From: Fidelibacterota bacterium
GTDB lineage: Bacteria; Fidelibacterota; Marinisomatia; SCGC-AAA003-L08; TS1B11
NCBI GenBank assembly: GCA_004124295.1
Contig: SCKI01000002.1
Coordinates: forward strand, 1-64,000
Reading direction: 5' to 3'
DNA: 64,000 nucleotides
The notes beneath the pieces are model-generated. The model had not been told where the DNA came from, did not search any database, and worked only from the letters and a program-made list of their open reading frames with translations. The position numbers and the translations under genes are program-made. Each line of letters begins with the position of its first letter. Within the stretch, counting starts at the first letter, position 1. Of the stretch, positions 43,436 to 51,998 are shown piece by piece.

Positions 43436-45055
43436 ATGGCTAACACAACCATAACACCTCTCTGGACCCGGTTCAAAAACCTGCTTATGACGGCCACTGT
43501 CATGCTGGTGCTGGCCGGGTCGGGCTGTGAACTGGTCAACAATCCCCCGATCGTCAGCATTGTGGCCGAGGATGATTTCCCCATCACCGGCTCCCGGCAG
43601 ACCCTGACGGCTGTCACCGAGGACCTGGATGAGGACCCTCTGCGGCTCTCCTGGCGGGCCAGCGCCGGGAAACTGTCCAAGACCACCGGTCCCGAAGTGC
43701 AGTGGACAGCGCCCCTCGATCGTGGAGAAGTGACCATAACAGTGATCGCCGATGACCGCAAAAGCGGTATAGACTCAGCCTCGATAGTCCTGACGGTGGT
43801 GAACGATGCGCCGGTCATCACCGCGTTCACCAGTTCGGCCAGCTTCGTCCTGCTGGGCAATGAGATCGGTCTGTCGGTCGCCGCCACCGATCCGGACGGC
43901 GAAGATATCACCTACACTTTTACCACCTCTCCGGTGGGTGTGGGTAGTTTTGTGGAATCGGCTCTGCCCACCGAGATAACCTGGATCGCCCCGACCGTTG
44001 ATGTGACACCCTTTGCCCGGACCTACGATCTGGTGGTCAAGGCCCAGGACACCCGTGGTTTCTTCTCGACCGATACTCTCGAAATCCTGGTGTATGCCGA
44101 GTACGCCACCCTTTGGGTCATCGACAGCCGCCACGCCCGGGCAAGCAAGTACTCCCCGCGGGGCCATTTGATTTTTCACTCCGCCCACCCTTTCAACAGG
44201 CCGGTGGCGGTGACCAACAATACCCGGGAGTTTTTTGGCGCTTATGTGGCCGATGCCGGCGCCAACGAAGTGGTGAAAATTGACGAACTGGGCCTCAAAA
44301 TCCTCTCCTACCCGGGCCTGCCCAACGTGAGCGATATCGCCCTGCATCGTGATTCAGGGACCCTTTGGGTGCTCAGCCTCGGCGACAGTTCACTGTCCGT
44401 CATCAACACCTTTACCGATATGGAAATCAAACGGGTGTACGGATTTTCCAAACCGGAGACCATCAGCATCAACCAGAGCAGCGGGGATGTCTGGATTGCC
44501 GACGCGGGGAATCACACGGTGGTCCAGTTCGATGCCAACCTGCCCACGGACCAACTGGCGGCAACCTTGCCCGATGTTATTTCAGCGAGCAATACGACCC
44601 TGTTTACCGGCCAGTTCAACACGCCGGTGGCCATTGCCATGCGCAATCTGATCCCCCCCGATGCGACCATATTCATCGCCGACAAGAATGACCAGGACGG
44701 CCAGATCGAGCGGTTGGTCTATAATCCCTTGTTAGGCCAGTACCAGATCAGCACAACCATTGATGGTTACGCCCATCCCTCACTGCTGGCCGCCACGGTG
44801 GAGTCCCTGCTCTGGGTGGCCAACGAGGAGGGCAGGGTGGTCCACTTTCCCCTGGCCAGCAATGGGCAATCGCCCACAACCATATTTTCCTACGATTTCA
44901 ACAACCCCAGCACCATGGTTGCCGACCCCGTCAACGGCACGATCTGGATTGGCGATAACGGCAGCAACGAGGTGGTCAGTCTGGTGGCCCCCGATTCGGT
45001 GGATGTCATCATCAGCGGCTTCGGCTTCATCGAGGATATTATCGTCAACAAGTAG
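43436..45055 (+). CDS. Lipoprotein with PKD/Ig-like modules and a beta-propeller
   Basis: 539 residues. The signal peptide ends in VLAGSGC (Cys near residue 31). Two Ig/PKD-like modules follow (residues 36-125 with DLDEDPLRLSWRAS, and 126-225 with DPDGEDITYTF). From about 225 there are NHL/YncE-like propeller strands (LWVIDSRHAR, DVWIADAGNHTVVQFD, ATIFIADKND, TIWIGDNGSNEVVSL). It follows the TPR lipoprotein by 14 bp and appears to be in the same transcript as the giant exported protein. No enzyme motif was seen. Confidence 0.78.
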   Translation: MANTTITPLWTRFKNLLMTATVMLVLAGSGCELVNNPPIVSIVAEDDFPITGSRQTLTAVTEDLDEDPLRLSWRASAGKLSKTTGPEVQWTAPLDRGEVTITVIADDRKSGIDSASIVLTVVNDAPVITAFTSSASFVLLGNEIGLSVAATDPDGEDITYTFTTSPVGVGSFVESALPTEITWIAPTVDVTPFARTYDLVVKAQDTRGFFSTDTLEILVYAEYATLWVIDSRHARASKYSPRGHLIFHSAHPFNRPVAVTNNTREFFGAYVADAGANEVVKIDELGLKILSYPGLPNVSDIALHRDSGTLWVLSLGDSSLSVINTFTDMEIKRVYGFSKPETISINQSSGDVWIADAGNHTVVQFDANLPTDQLAATLPDVISASNTTLFTGQFNTPVAIAMRNLIPPDATIFIADKNDQDGQIERLVYNPLLGQYQISTTIDGYAHPSLLAATVESLLWVANEEGRVVHFPLASNGQSPTTIFSYDFNNPSTMVADPVNGTIWIGDNGSNEVVSLVAPDSVDVIISGFGFIEDIIVNK

Positions 45056-45131
45056 GCCCCCCGGACGGACGCGGTCAGTCCCGCTCAATGGCATTGTTGC
45101 CCCCCGGCCTCCGGCGGTAGATTCTGCCGCC

Positions 45132-45932
45132 GTGGCCACCCCTTTTCATACCCGCCTGCTGGCGGAAATCGAGCGCAAAGGCACCTGCCTCTGCCTCGGT
45201 CTGGACCTTGATCCCGGTCGCGATTCCCCCCTGCATGACAGCACCCTGGCCAGCCTCCGGGAAGCCGCGGAAAGCATCGTTGAGGCGACCTGGACGCAAG
45301 TGGCGGCCTACAAGCTCAATTTCGCTTTTTTCGAGCGCCACGGACCTGACGGTTATGCCTGGCTCGCCGAGCTGGCCGCTTTCATCGGCGACCGGGCCCT
45401 GATTATCGGCGACGGCAAGCGTGGCGATATCGGAAATTCCGCCCGCCATTACGCGGAGGCCATCTTCGGCGTTCTGGGGATGGACGCGGCCACGGTGCAG
45501 CCCATCATGGGGCACGACAGCATAGCGCCGTTCATTGCCGACCCGGCCAAGGGGGCCTTTGTGCTGTGCCTCACCTCCAATCCCGGGGCCGACGACTTCC
45601 AGCGCCATCCGCCCGGCGAACCCTTCTTCATGCGCGTGGCCGCCTGGGCCCAGAGCGCCAACCGGCAAAAAAATATCGGGCTGGTGGTAGGCGCTACCCG
45701 GCCTGATGACTTGGACCGCATCCGTAAGGTGGCCCCCGATCTGCCCTTCCTCATGCCCGGCGTCGGCGCCCAGGGAGGCGATCTGGAGGCGGCCCTCTCC
45801 GCCGGCCGGCCCGCTGCGCCGGTGCTAATTGCCGTCTCCCGGGGCATTCTTTATGCCGGCGACGGCAGCCTCACCAATATCACCGGGGCAGTGGCGGATT
45901 ACAACACCGCTATCCGGGCAGCCAGGCGATGA
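45132..45932 (+). CDS. pyrF: Orotidine 5'-phosphate decarboxylase, group 2 type
   Basis: 266 residues from the GTG at 45132; the open frame reaches much further left, but only this part has the fold. CLGLDLDPGR opens the barrel, the catalytic DGKRGD is at residues 94-99, and PFLMPGVGAQGGDLEAA is the phosphate-site end typical of the long group 2 enzymes. It makes UMP in pyrimidine synthesis. The stop overlaps the start of pyrE (ATGA), giving coupled pyrF-pyrE. Confidence 0.93.
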   Translation: MATPFHTRLLAEIERKGTCLCLGLDLDPGRDSPLHDSTLASLREAAESIVEATWTQVAAYKLNFAFFERHGPDGYAWLAELAAFIGDRALIIGDGKRGDIGNSARHYAEAIFGVLGMDAATVQPIMGHDSIAPFIADPAKGAFVLCLTSNPGADDFQRHPPGEPFFMRVAAWAQSANRQKNIGLVVGATRPDDLDRIRKVAPDLPFLMPGVGAQGGDLEAALSAGRPAAPVLIAVSRGILYAGDGSLTNITGAVADYNTAIRAARR

Positions 45933-46522
45933 CACCCGCTGCAGCGCAGCCCGACATTCAGAAACTGCTGCAGGACTGCGGCGCCATGCTGGAGGGTCAT
46001 TTCCGCCTGACCTCCGGCCTGCATAGCGACCGCTACATTGAAAAATTCAGGCTGCTGGAACAGCCCCGGGCTCTGCGCCAGGCCGCTGAGGCGATGGTCG
46101 AGGGCCTTGACCCGGCGGCCGTGGATGTGGTGCTGGGGGCTGCCGTAGGCGGCATTCTGCTGGCCGGCAGCGTCTCTGCCCTGCTGGACAGACGGACCAT
46201 GTTCACCGAACGGGTGGATGGGGAGATGACCCTGCGGCGGGGATTCAACCTGCGGGCGGCTGAAAAGGTGCTCATCGTGGAGGATATTGTGACCACCGGC
46301 GGCTCCGTCAATGAGCTGCTGGCGGTGGTCAGGGCGGCCGGGGCCCAGCCGGTGAAAGTCGTCTGCCTGGTGGACCGCAGCAGCGCCGGCTTGAGCCTCG
46401 ACCTGCCGACCCGGGTCCTGCTGCGGCTACCCATCTCCGCCTGGCCACCTGAGTCGTGCCCCCTCTGCCGCGAGGGCCGGCCCCTGCAGGAACCGGGACG
46501 GTCGGGGAAGCTGGCCGTCTGA
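45929..46522 (+). CDS. pyrE: Orotate phosphoribosyltransferase
   Basis: 197 residues. FRLTSGLHSDRYIEKF is the orotate-binding start, VLGAAVGGILLAG is the PP loop, and VLIVEDIVTTGGSVNELL is the PRPP signature. The C-terminal CPLCREGRPLQEPG tail is common in the thermophile-like PyrE group. It converts orotate and PRPP to OMP, the substrate of the overlapping pyrF product. Confidence 0.94.
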   Translation: MTPAAAQPDIQKLLQDCGAMLEGHFRLTSGLHSDRYIEKFRLLEQPRALRQAAEAMVEGLDPAAVDVVLGAAVGGILLAGSVSALLDRRTMFTERVDGEMTLRRGFNLRAAEKVLIVEDIVTTGGSVNELLAVVRAAGAQPVKVVCLVDRSSAGLSLDLPTRVLLRLPISAWPPESCPLCREGRPLQEPGRSGKLAV

Positions 46523-46534
46523 TCCAGACCGCGG

Positions 46535-46900
46535 CTACCAGGGCAGGGAGATTTTCAGCGGCGCCGCCAGGGGCTCCAGATCAGGGGCCACCTCCGGCTT
46601 CAGAACATCCAGCAGATACCGCTCGGCCCCGTCCCGCTGCGCCGGATCCAGGGCGGCCCAGGTGACATACACTTTGTTGCTCGCCAGGGACATAATATCC
46701 TGCTCCCAGCGGTGCTGGTGGAGCCGCTGCCTGAAATAGCCCTGGCCCACCCGCAGCACTTTCCGGGTCGGGCCGGCCTGCCGCCAGATAATGTAGATAC
46801 CGGCCATGAGTTCAAAGTAATCCTCATTCAGGTTCAACTGGTTGAGCAGACACCACCGATCGCCAGCGCACTTCAACCATGTCAATTGCATATCAACCAT
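46535..46900 (-). CDS. GIY-YIG-like domain protein
   Basis: 121 residues from the ATG at 46900 (a GAGAGGA ribosome site precedes it; the longer frame from 46963 has none). ELMAGIYIIWRQ, then KVLRVGQGYFRQRLHQHR resembles the GIY-YIG core (GIYxI ... VGxG ... RLxxH), and AERYLLDVLKPEVAPD fits the later Glu-containing helix with a xLKPxxN-like tail. The true YIG is replaced by RVG. It may bind or cut DNA, or be a non-catalytic relative. It lies alone, convergent with pyrE. Confidence 0.55.
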   Translation of the reverse strand: MVDMQLTWLKCAGDRWCLLNQLNLNEDYFELMAGIYIIWRQAGPTRKVLRVGQGYFRQRLHQHRWEQDIMSLASNKVYVTWAALDPAQRDGAERYLLDVLKPEVAPDLEPLAAPLKISLPW

Positions 46901-47071
46901 AGTCCATCCTCTCAGCAGGTTCACCGTGTCATTGGCTAGCATCCCATCAGGAAAACCAGGCAAAGTAAGCGCATCTTGACGGCCCGCCTGTGTGATGTGT
47001 CACAACCCGGCCCATAAGCCGCCGGAGGTGGGGTCTGGATCACAAAATGGGATTCCTGGCCTTGTGCGAGG

Positions 47072-47337
47072 GGCTGGATATGGGCCTTGCAGCCACCTGA
47101 CTTCGGCACTGTCGCCGGCCGCTGGGCCGGGGGACTGTTCTGGATTCAGACTAAACGGAACAGAGAGGTCACCTTGCAGCGCCGGATACGCCCGCAAATC
47201 AGTTTCACCCTGGCCGCCCCATTGTGGGCCGGCTGCGGCGGTTCCGCTTCCGAGGAGGCGCAGAAGACCTATCCCGACGGCAAGAGCCAGGAGTTGGCCT
47301 GGTGCGCGGGCTCGGTGAGCGATAGGATGATGACCGG
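47072..47337 (+). repeat. Degenerate duplicate of the cyclophilin gene's 5' region
   Basis: About 265 bp align without large gaps to 47985-48248: shared runs include GGCCTTGCAGCCACCT, GTCGCCGGCCGCTGGGCC, GGGGACTGTTCTGGATTCAG and GACCTATCCCGACGGCAA. The copy includes both the upstream untranslated part and the first 50 or so codons. It is separated from the intact gene by an unrelated minus-strand gene. Confidence 0.88.
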
Positions 47338-47368
47338 CAACCATTGCGCCTGCCTGGCGCCCTGTTAA
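47174..47368 (+). pseudogene. Truncated lipoprotein copy (cyclophilin N-terminus)
   Basis: Reading from a TTG where the intact gene has ATG, it gives QRRIRPQISFTLAAPLWAGC with the lipobox kept, then SASEEAQKTYPDGKSQELA like the intact protein, and soon stops. The isomerase domain is missing. A signal-peptide remnant might still be expressed as a tiny lipoprotein, but decay is more likely. Confidence 0.65.
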
Positions 47369-47382
47369 CCCCATATAGAGAA

Positions 47383-47778
47383 CTATCGAATCGGGACGGT
47401 TACTGCAGTTTCAACCTTGAGCAAAACGTCAATGGTACGGTTCAGGATTTCGTTCTGCATGTGCATACTCTCCTCGGCTTGCAGCTTGAGCGCCCTCTGG
47501 GCCGCCTGGCCCATCGCCACCACGGCAATGGCGACCACGATTGCCGCCACCGAAAGTGATACAGCCACGATAAAGCCCACCAGGCCGATGGTCGAGAAAC
47601 TGACCATCTCGGCGCCCACCAGGTTTTGGAAGAGCAGACTGGCCACCACGCCCACGGTGAATGTGAGGGCGGTGATAACAGTCCTGAAGTAACCGAATCC
47701 GCCACCCGTCCGGGGCATTCTGGAAATCGACTCCACGCGGAACTTCCCATTTCGCTTCGTATCCATTAGATCAGACAT
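47383..47778 (-). CDS. Small membrane protein with two transmembrane helices
   Basis: 131 residues from the ATG at 47778, preceded by AAAGGAGAG. Two helices (about residues 30-52, VITALTFTVGVVASLLFQ, and 60-86, IGLVGFIVAVSLSVAAIVVAIAVV) are followed by an amphipathic tail (AAQRALKLQAEESMHMQNEIL). No family recognised. It is inserted between the two copies of the cyclophilin 5' region. Confidence 0.65.
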   Translation of the reverse strand: MSDLMDTKRNGKFRVESISRMPRTGGGFGYFRTVITALTFTVGVVASLLFQNLVGAEMVSFSTIGLVGFIVAVSLSVAAIVVAIAVVAMGQAAQRALKLQAEESMHMQNEILNRTIDVLLKVETAVTVPIR

Positions 47779-48086
47779 CGTTCTCTCCTTTACATTTGGT
47801 ACCTGTTTCACTCTAGGGCAGTTTTATCTTTGTGTAGCATTATTTTCAGGCTCAACACAATAGATAAACCGTCCAAAGTATGCTTTTTCGGGTGGCCTGC
47901 AAATGCACAATGTCACAAATCGCCCCAGGAACGGGATAAGCTATGGCAACCATCACAAATAATGCGCCGGGGCCGGCTCCTGCAGGCTGGAAATGGGCCT
48001 TGCAGCCACCTAAATTCGGACCTGTCGCCGGCCGCTGGGCCAGGGGACTGTTCTGGATTCAGACAAAACGAAACGGAGAAGTCAGC

Positions 48087-48983
48087 ATGAAGCGCCGGAC
48101 ACGCCAGCAAATCATTTTCACCCTGGCCACCCTGCTGTGGGCCGGCTGCGGCGCTTCCGCCAGCGAGGAGGTACTGAAGACCTATCCCGACGGCAAAACC
48201 CAGGAGTTGGCCCGGTACGACGGCTCGGGGAGCGCCAGGGTGATGACCGCCAGGATCGGCTACTACCGGAACGGCGCCTCATCCTTTGAGGAGCTCTATC
48301 AAGAGGGCCGTGTGAGCAGCTACACCGGGTGGTGGCCCGAGGGGCAGGTGAAGGTGCAGCGCAAGTATAACCAGGGCAGCCTCGAATCGGAGCGCTACTT
48401 TGACTCCGACGGGGCCCGCCAAATTACCAGCACCGAGATCAAGGACATCATCGCCAAGCTGGCTGACTATCCCGGCGAGCCGGCCACCGCCCAGGATATC
48501 GCCGTCATCGAGACCTCGGCCGGAAGCATGACCTTCCGCTTTTACACCGACCTGGCCCCCCTGCATGCCAACAATTTCAAGCGGCTGGCCAATTTCGGTT
48601 TTTACGACAGCACCACCTTCCACCGGGTCATGCCCGGCTTCGTCATTCAGGGGGGCGATATCAACTCCCGGGACGCCAACCGCGATAACGATGGCAGCGG
48701 TAGCCCGGGATATACCATCCTGGCCGAGTTCAACCCCCGTCCCCACGTCAAGGGGTCACTGGCCATGGCCCGGTCCGCCAACCCCAACAGCGCCGGCAGC
48801 CAATTCTACATCGCGCTGGGACGGTTGGCAGGGCTGGACAACCAGTACACCGTCTTCGGTGAGCTGCTGGAGGGCATGGAGACGCTCGAGAGCATCGCCG
48901 CCTCGGCCACCGATTCGGGCGACAATCCGGTTTATCCCCAGCGCATCTTCCGGGTCCGGGTCGGGCCGGCAGAATCCGAATAA
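48087..48983 (+). CDS. Lipoprotein peptidyl-prolyl cis-trans isomerase (cyclophilin)
   Basis: 298 residues from the ATG at 48087 with ACGGAGAA ahead. The lipobox is LLWAGC. Residues 25-110 hold MORN-like/antitoxin-like strands (KTYPDGKTQELARYDG, YQEGRVSSYTGWWPEGQVKVQRKYNQG). The cyclophilin domain follows from about 135: NNFKRLANFGFYDSTTFHRVMPGFVIQGGD, FNPRPHVKGSLAMARSANPNSAGSQFYI, then QYTVFGELLEGMETLESIA. The FHRV and QGGD motifs of the active site are present. It folds periplasmic or surface proteins. A truncated duplicate lies upstream. Confidence 0.9.
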   Translation: MKRRTRQQIIFTLATLLWAGCGASASEEVLKTYPDGKTQELARYDGSGSARVMTARIGYYRNGASSFEELYQEGRVSSYTGWWPEGQVKVQRKYNQGSLESERYFDSDGARQITSTEIKDIIAKLADYPGEPATAQDIAVIETSAGSMTFRFYTDLAPLHANNFKRLANFGFYDSTTFHRVMPGFVIQGGDINSRDANRDNDGSGSPGYTILAEFNPRPHVKGSLAMARSANPNSAGSQFYIALGRLAGLDNQYTVFGELLEGMETLESIAASATDSGDNPVYPQRIFRVRVGPAESE

Positions 48984-49336
48984 GGGCTGCTCCCCACACC
49001 ACCTTCCAGCGAACCAACCCGTGCTCATCCGGGGAATGTTCATTTATGGTCCCGGCGATGGCCAGCCGCACAGGCGCTGGCTGAACCTGCAGGGGACCCC
49101 ATTCGACCATATCGACGCTCGCATCACGGAATGAGCAGCGCCGGCCAACCGGCGAATTGTCGCCCTGAAGTCGAAACTCGCTTCCCGGCGGTGCGTAAAA
49201 GATGGGTTCCGGCGGCAATTTAAATCGGCCTGATCAGCGGGCTTGCCCGATGGTCGGGGCTGCCCGATATCAGGGCGCGGACCAGCCGCCGGGATTGAAA
49301 CAGCACAAGGAACTGCTTTGAGGTTAAATTTATAGG
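48984..49336. other. Gap without a convincing gene
   Basis: A frame from 49021 to 49134 reads IRGMFIYGPGDGQPHRRWLN, about 38 codons with no clear ribosome site or family; it may be a remnant. A short hairpin CGCCGG-CCAA-CCGGCG lies near 49139-49154. The dsbD promoter is expected in the right half; nothing else is recognisable. Confidence 0.4.
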
Positions 49337-51241
49337 ATGCTACGAATTTCACGCTATCTGCCTGCCCTGATCCTGGCGGCGGCCAACTTGCTGCAGGCCC
49401 AGTTTCCCCCGGAGGTGGTCCAGGCCACCATCTCGATAGACCGGAACACGGTCAGGCCCGGGGAGCAGGTCGTGGTCAGCGCCGATATCTCCATCAATGA
49501 GGGCTGGCACATCTACTCCACTACCCTCACCGGATTCGGTCCCATACCGACCCGTTTCGAGTACCCCGTGGATGGCCTGGTTTCGGCCACCGGCGAAGTG
49601 CTGGAGCCGGAACCGGTCATTAGCTGGGATGAAGGCTTCGAGCGGGAGGTGGCCTGGCATTCGGGCCAATTCCAGATGAGCCAGGCGGTGCAGATCAGCG
49701 CCGATGCCGCCCCCGGGGCCGCCACGTTGACGGGTGAGTTCGTCTTCCTGGCCTGTACCGACCTGTTCTGTCTGTTCCCCTACTATCAGGCGTTCAGCAT
49801 CGAACTGACGGTGGAAGAGGGACCGGTCCGGGAGGCTTTTGCGTTCAGCGGTGGACAGACCCTGGCGCAGGATAAGGAGTCCCTGGGCTCTATTACCGGC
49901 CTGGAGGGCACCGAGCTGCAGGGGGCCATCCAGGAGGGCTTCTGGCAGTTCATCCTGCTATCCCTGGGGATGGGCTTCATCGCTCTGCTGACCCCCTGCG
50001 TCTTCCCCATGATACCCATCACCGTCTCCTTCTTCATGAAACAGGGTGAAACCGGCGCCATCAAGCCCCTCAAGGCTGCCAGCCTTTACGGCGGCGGGAT
50101 CGTGGTCATTTATACGGGGCTGGGCATCATTCTGGCCCTGACCCTGGGGGCCGCCGGGGCCAACCAGATGGCCGCCAATCCGGTTGTCAACCTCCTGCTG
50201 GGGGGCTTGTTTGTATACTTCGCGGGCAGTCTGTTCGGTCTGTACGAGATTCAGATGCCGTCGCGCCTGCGCCAGTTCAGCGTGGGCCAGGAATCCCGGG
50301 GCGGAACCATCGGCATTTTCTTTATGGCCCTCACTTTTACCCTGACCTCTTTCACCTGCACGATCCAGTTCGTCGGACTGCTGCTGGTGGCGGCCAGCCA
50401 GGGCCATTATCTGTGGCCGGTTATCGGCATGGTGGCCTACTCCATCACTTTTGCCCTGCCGTTTTTCTTCCTGGCCCTGTTCCCCCAGATGTTGACCCGG
50501 CTCCCCAAGAGCGGCGCCTGGATGAATTCGGTAAAGGTGGTCATGGGATTCCTCGAGCTGGCCGCCGCTTTCAAATTCGTCAGCAACAGCGACCTGGTCT
50601 GGGGCTGGGGCTTCTTCGACCATCAGCTGGTGCTGGCTGCCTGGCTGATCATCTCTGTCATGACCGGCTTTTATATCCTGGGCAAAATCAGGTTGGCCCA
50701 CGATGCCGTGCTGGAGTTCCTCTCGGTGCCCAGGCTGTTTTTCGGCGCCCTCTTCCTCATGTTCAGTCTGCTGCTGTCTCCGGGGCTGATCGGCCAGCGG
50801 ATTCCCAGCCTGGTGGAGGCCTACCTTCCGCCCCGGCTTGATTCGGAATCGGGGGGCGTGGCGCTGGGCAACAGCATGGCCCGGCTCAGCTGGTACTCCG
50901 AGTACCCCGATGCCCTGGCCGAGGCCCGACGCACCAACCTGCCCATCTTCCTGGACGTTACCGGCTACACCTGCACCAACTGCCGCTGGATGGAGGCCAA
51001 TATCTTTACGCTGCCTGCTGTGGCGGAACGGCTGGGCGAGTTTGTGCGGTTGCGCCTGTACGTGGATGGCGGTGATGGCTTCAAGGATAAACAGCGTTTC
51101 GTTATCGAACGATTTGGAACGGCTGCCTTGCCGCTGTACGTGCTGATTGATCCCGCCGGCCGGGAGATTGTCCGCTTCCCCGGCATGACCCGTAGCGAGG
51201 AGAAGTTCGTGGATTTCCTGGACATCGGACTGGCCTTCTAA
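49337..51241 (+). CDS. dsbD: Thiol:disulfide interchange protein DsbD
   Basis: 634 residues with a signal peptide. The N-terminal periplasmic domain (about 20-160) holds the paired cysteines in FLACTDLFCLFPYY. The eight-helix membrane domain has its redox Cys near 221 (LLTPCVFPMIPIT) and near 341 (TSFTCTIQF). The C-terminal thioredoxin-like domain has CTNC at about residues 546-549. It moves reducing power from cytoplasmic thioredoxin to the periplasm for disulfide isomerisation and cytochrome maturation. A TlpA-like reductase three genes later is a probable recipient. Confidence 0.93.
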   Translation: MLRISRYLPALILAAANLLQAQFPPEVVQATISIDRNTVRPGEQVVVSADISINEGWHIYSTTLTGFGPIPTRFEYPVDGLVSATGEVLEPEPVISWDEGFEREVAWHSGQFQMSQAVQISADAAPGAATLTGEFVFLACTDLFCLFPYYQAFSIELTVEEGPVREAFAFSGGQTLAQDKESLGSITGLEGTELQGAIQEGFWQFILLSLGMGFIALLTPCVFPMIPITVSFFMKQGETGAIKPLKAASLYGGGIVVIYTGLGIILALTLGAAGANQMAANPVVNLLLGGLFVYFAGSLFGLYEIQMPSRLRQFSVGQESRGGTIGIFFMALTFTLTSFTCTIQFVGLLLVAASQGHYLWPVIGMVAYSITFALPFFFLALFPQMLTRLPKSGAWMNSVKVVMGFLELAAAFKFVSNSDLVWGWGFFDHQLVLAAWLIISVMTGFYILGKIRLAHDAVLEFLSVPRLFFGALFLMFSLLLSPGLIGQRIPSLVEAYLPPRLDSESGGVALGNSMARLSWYSEYPDALAEARRTNLPIFLDVTGYTCTNCRWMEANIFTLPAVAERLGEFVRLRLYVDGGDGFKDKQRFVIERFGTAALPLYVLIDPAGREIVRFPGMTRSEEKFVDFLDIGLAF

Positions 51242-51252
51242 GAGGATTTGGC

Positions 51253-51498
51253 ATGAATTGGCAACTATTCTTATACTGTGGCCGGCGCTCGGTGAAGGTG
51301 GCCCTGGTGGTCGGGACGCTGCTCAGCCTGGTCAACCAGACCGGAGCCATTTTCAAATTGGCCTTTGACACAGGGATCGTTGTCCGCATCCTGGCAAATT
51401 ATCTGATCCCCTTTTCGGTCTCCACATATTCGCGGATGGCCATCATGAACGAGCAGGTTATGCTGGCAGAAAATGACACAAAGGAAGGGAACAGTTAA
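51253..51498 (+). CDS. nrtS: NrtS-like small membrane protein
   Basis: 81 residues, two hydrophobic helices. VKVALVVGTLLSLVNQTGAIF and ILANYLIPFSVSTYSRM fit the NrtS family (VGxxLxxxNQ ... NYxVPxxVSTYS), described as nitrate/nitrite transport. A GAGGATTTGG ribosome site lies close to the ATG, and the gene starts 11 bp after dsbD. Its stop shares a base with the next start. Function in this organism is inferred from the family. Confidence 0.7.
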   Translation: MNWQLFLYCGRRSVKVALVVGTLLSLVNQTGAIFKLAFDTGIVVRILANYLIPFSVSTYSRMAIMNEQVMLAENDTKEGNS

Positions 51499-51974
51499 TG
51501 AACGGTACTAGATATGTGGTTTTGGCCCGGCCCCATCCGTTTATCGCCGAGCACATGAAGAAATTCCTCTCTGAGCAGGGCTACACGCCCCTGCCCATTC
51601 AGCAAATCACCGAACTGGAGGGGCTAGCGGCCCAGGGCACCGTAGTCGGGGCGGTGATCTCCACCAGCCTCACATCGGTGAGCGGCGAGTCCTACGTGGA
51701 CGATTTCCGCCACCTGCGTGATAAGTATCCCGATATGCGGGTGATGTTTGCCACCCTGGGCAACCCGAAGGATATGCTTAGACCCATCGCCCGGGCCATC
51801 TCCTCCGATTCCCTCGATGCCAATGTTTTGGAGGTCAAAGCCGCCAACCAGTATGATCCTTCGATCGGGGCCAAGGACACTTTTCTATTGGTACATAAAG
51901 ATTGCGTAGCCAAACCGGAAGCGATCCGCATGACCGCTGCCATGGTGGGCCGGCATTTTGGAACTAAAGATTAG
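51498..51974 (+). CDS. Hypothetical protein, receiver-like architecture
   Basis: 158 residues. The pattern YVVLARPHPFIAEHMKKFLSEQGYTPLPI, then GAVISTSL, YVDDFRHLRDKYPDMRVMFAT recalls the alternating strand/helix order of a response-regulator receiver, but the usual acidic pair and phospho-Asp are not obvious. No family recognised. The ATG overlaps the nrtS stop (TAATG) with a GGAAGGGAACAG ribosome site ahead. Confidence 0.5.
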   Translation: MNGTRYVVLARPHPFIAEHMKKFLSEQGYTPLPIQQITELEGLAAQGTVVGAVISTSLTSVSGESYVDDFRHLRDKYPDMRVMFATLGNPKDMLRPIARAISSDSLDANVLEVKAANQYDPSIGAKDTFLLVHKDCVAKPEAIRMTAAMVGRHFGTKD

Positions 51975-51998
51975 AATACCAGAATTGTGAGGAAGAAC

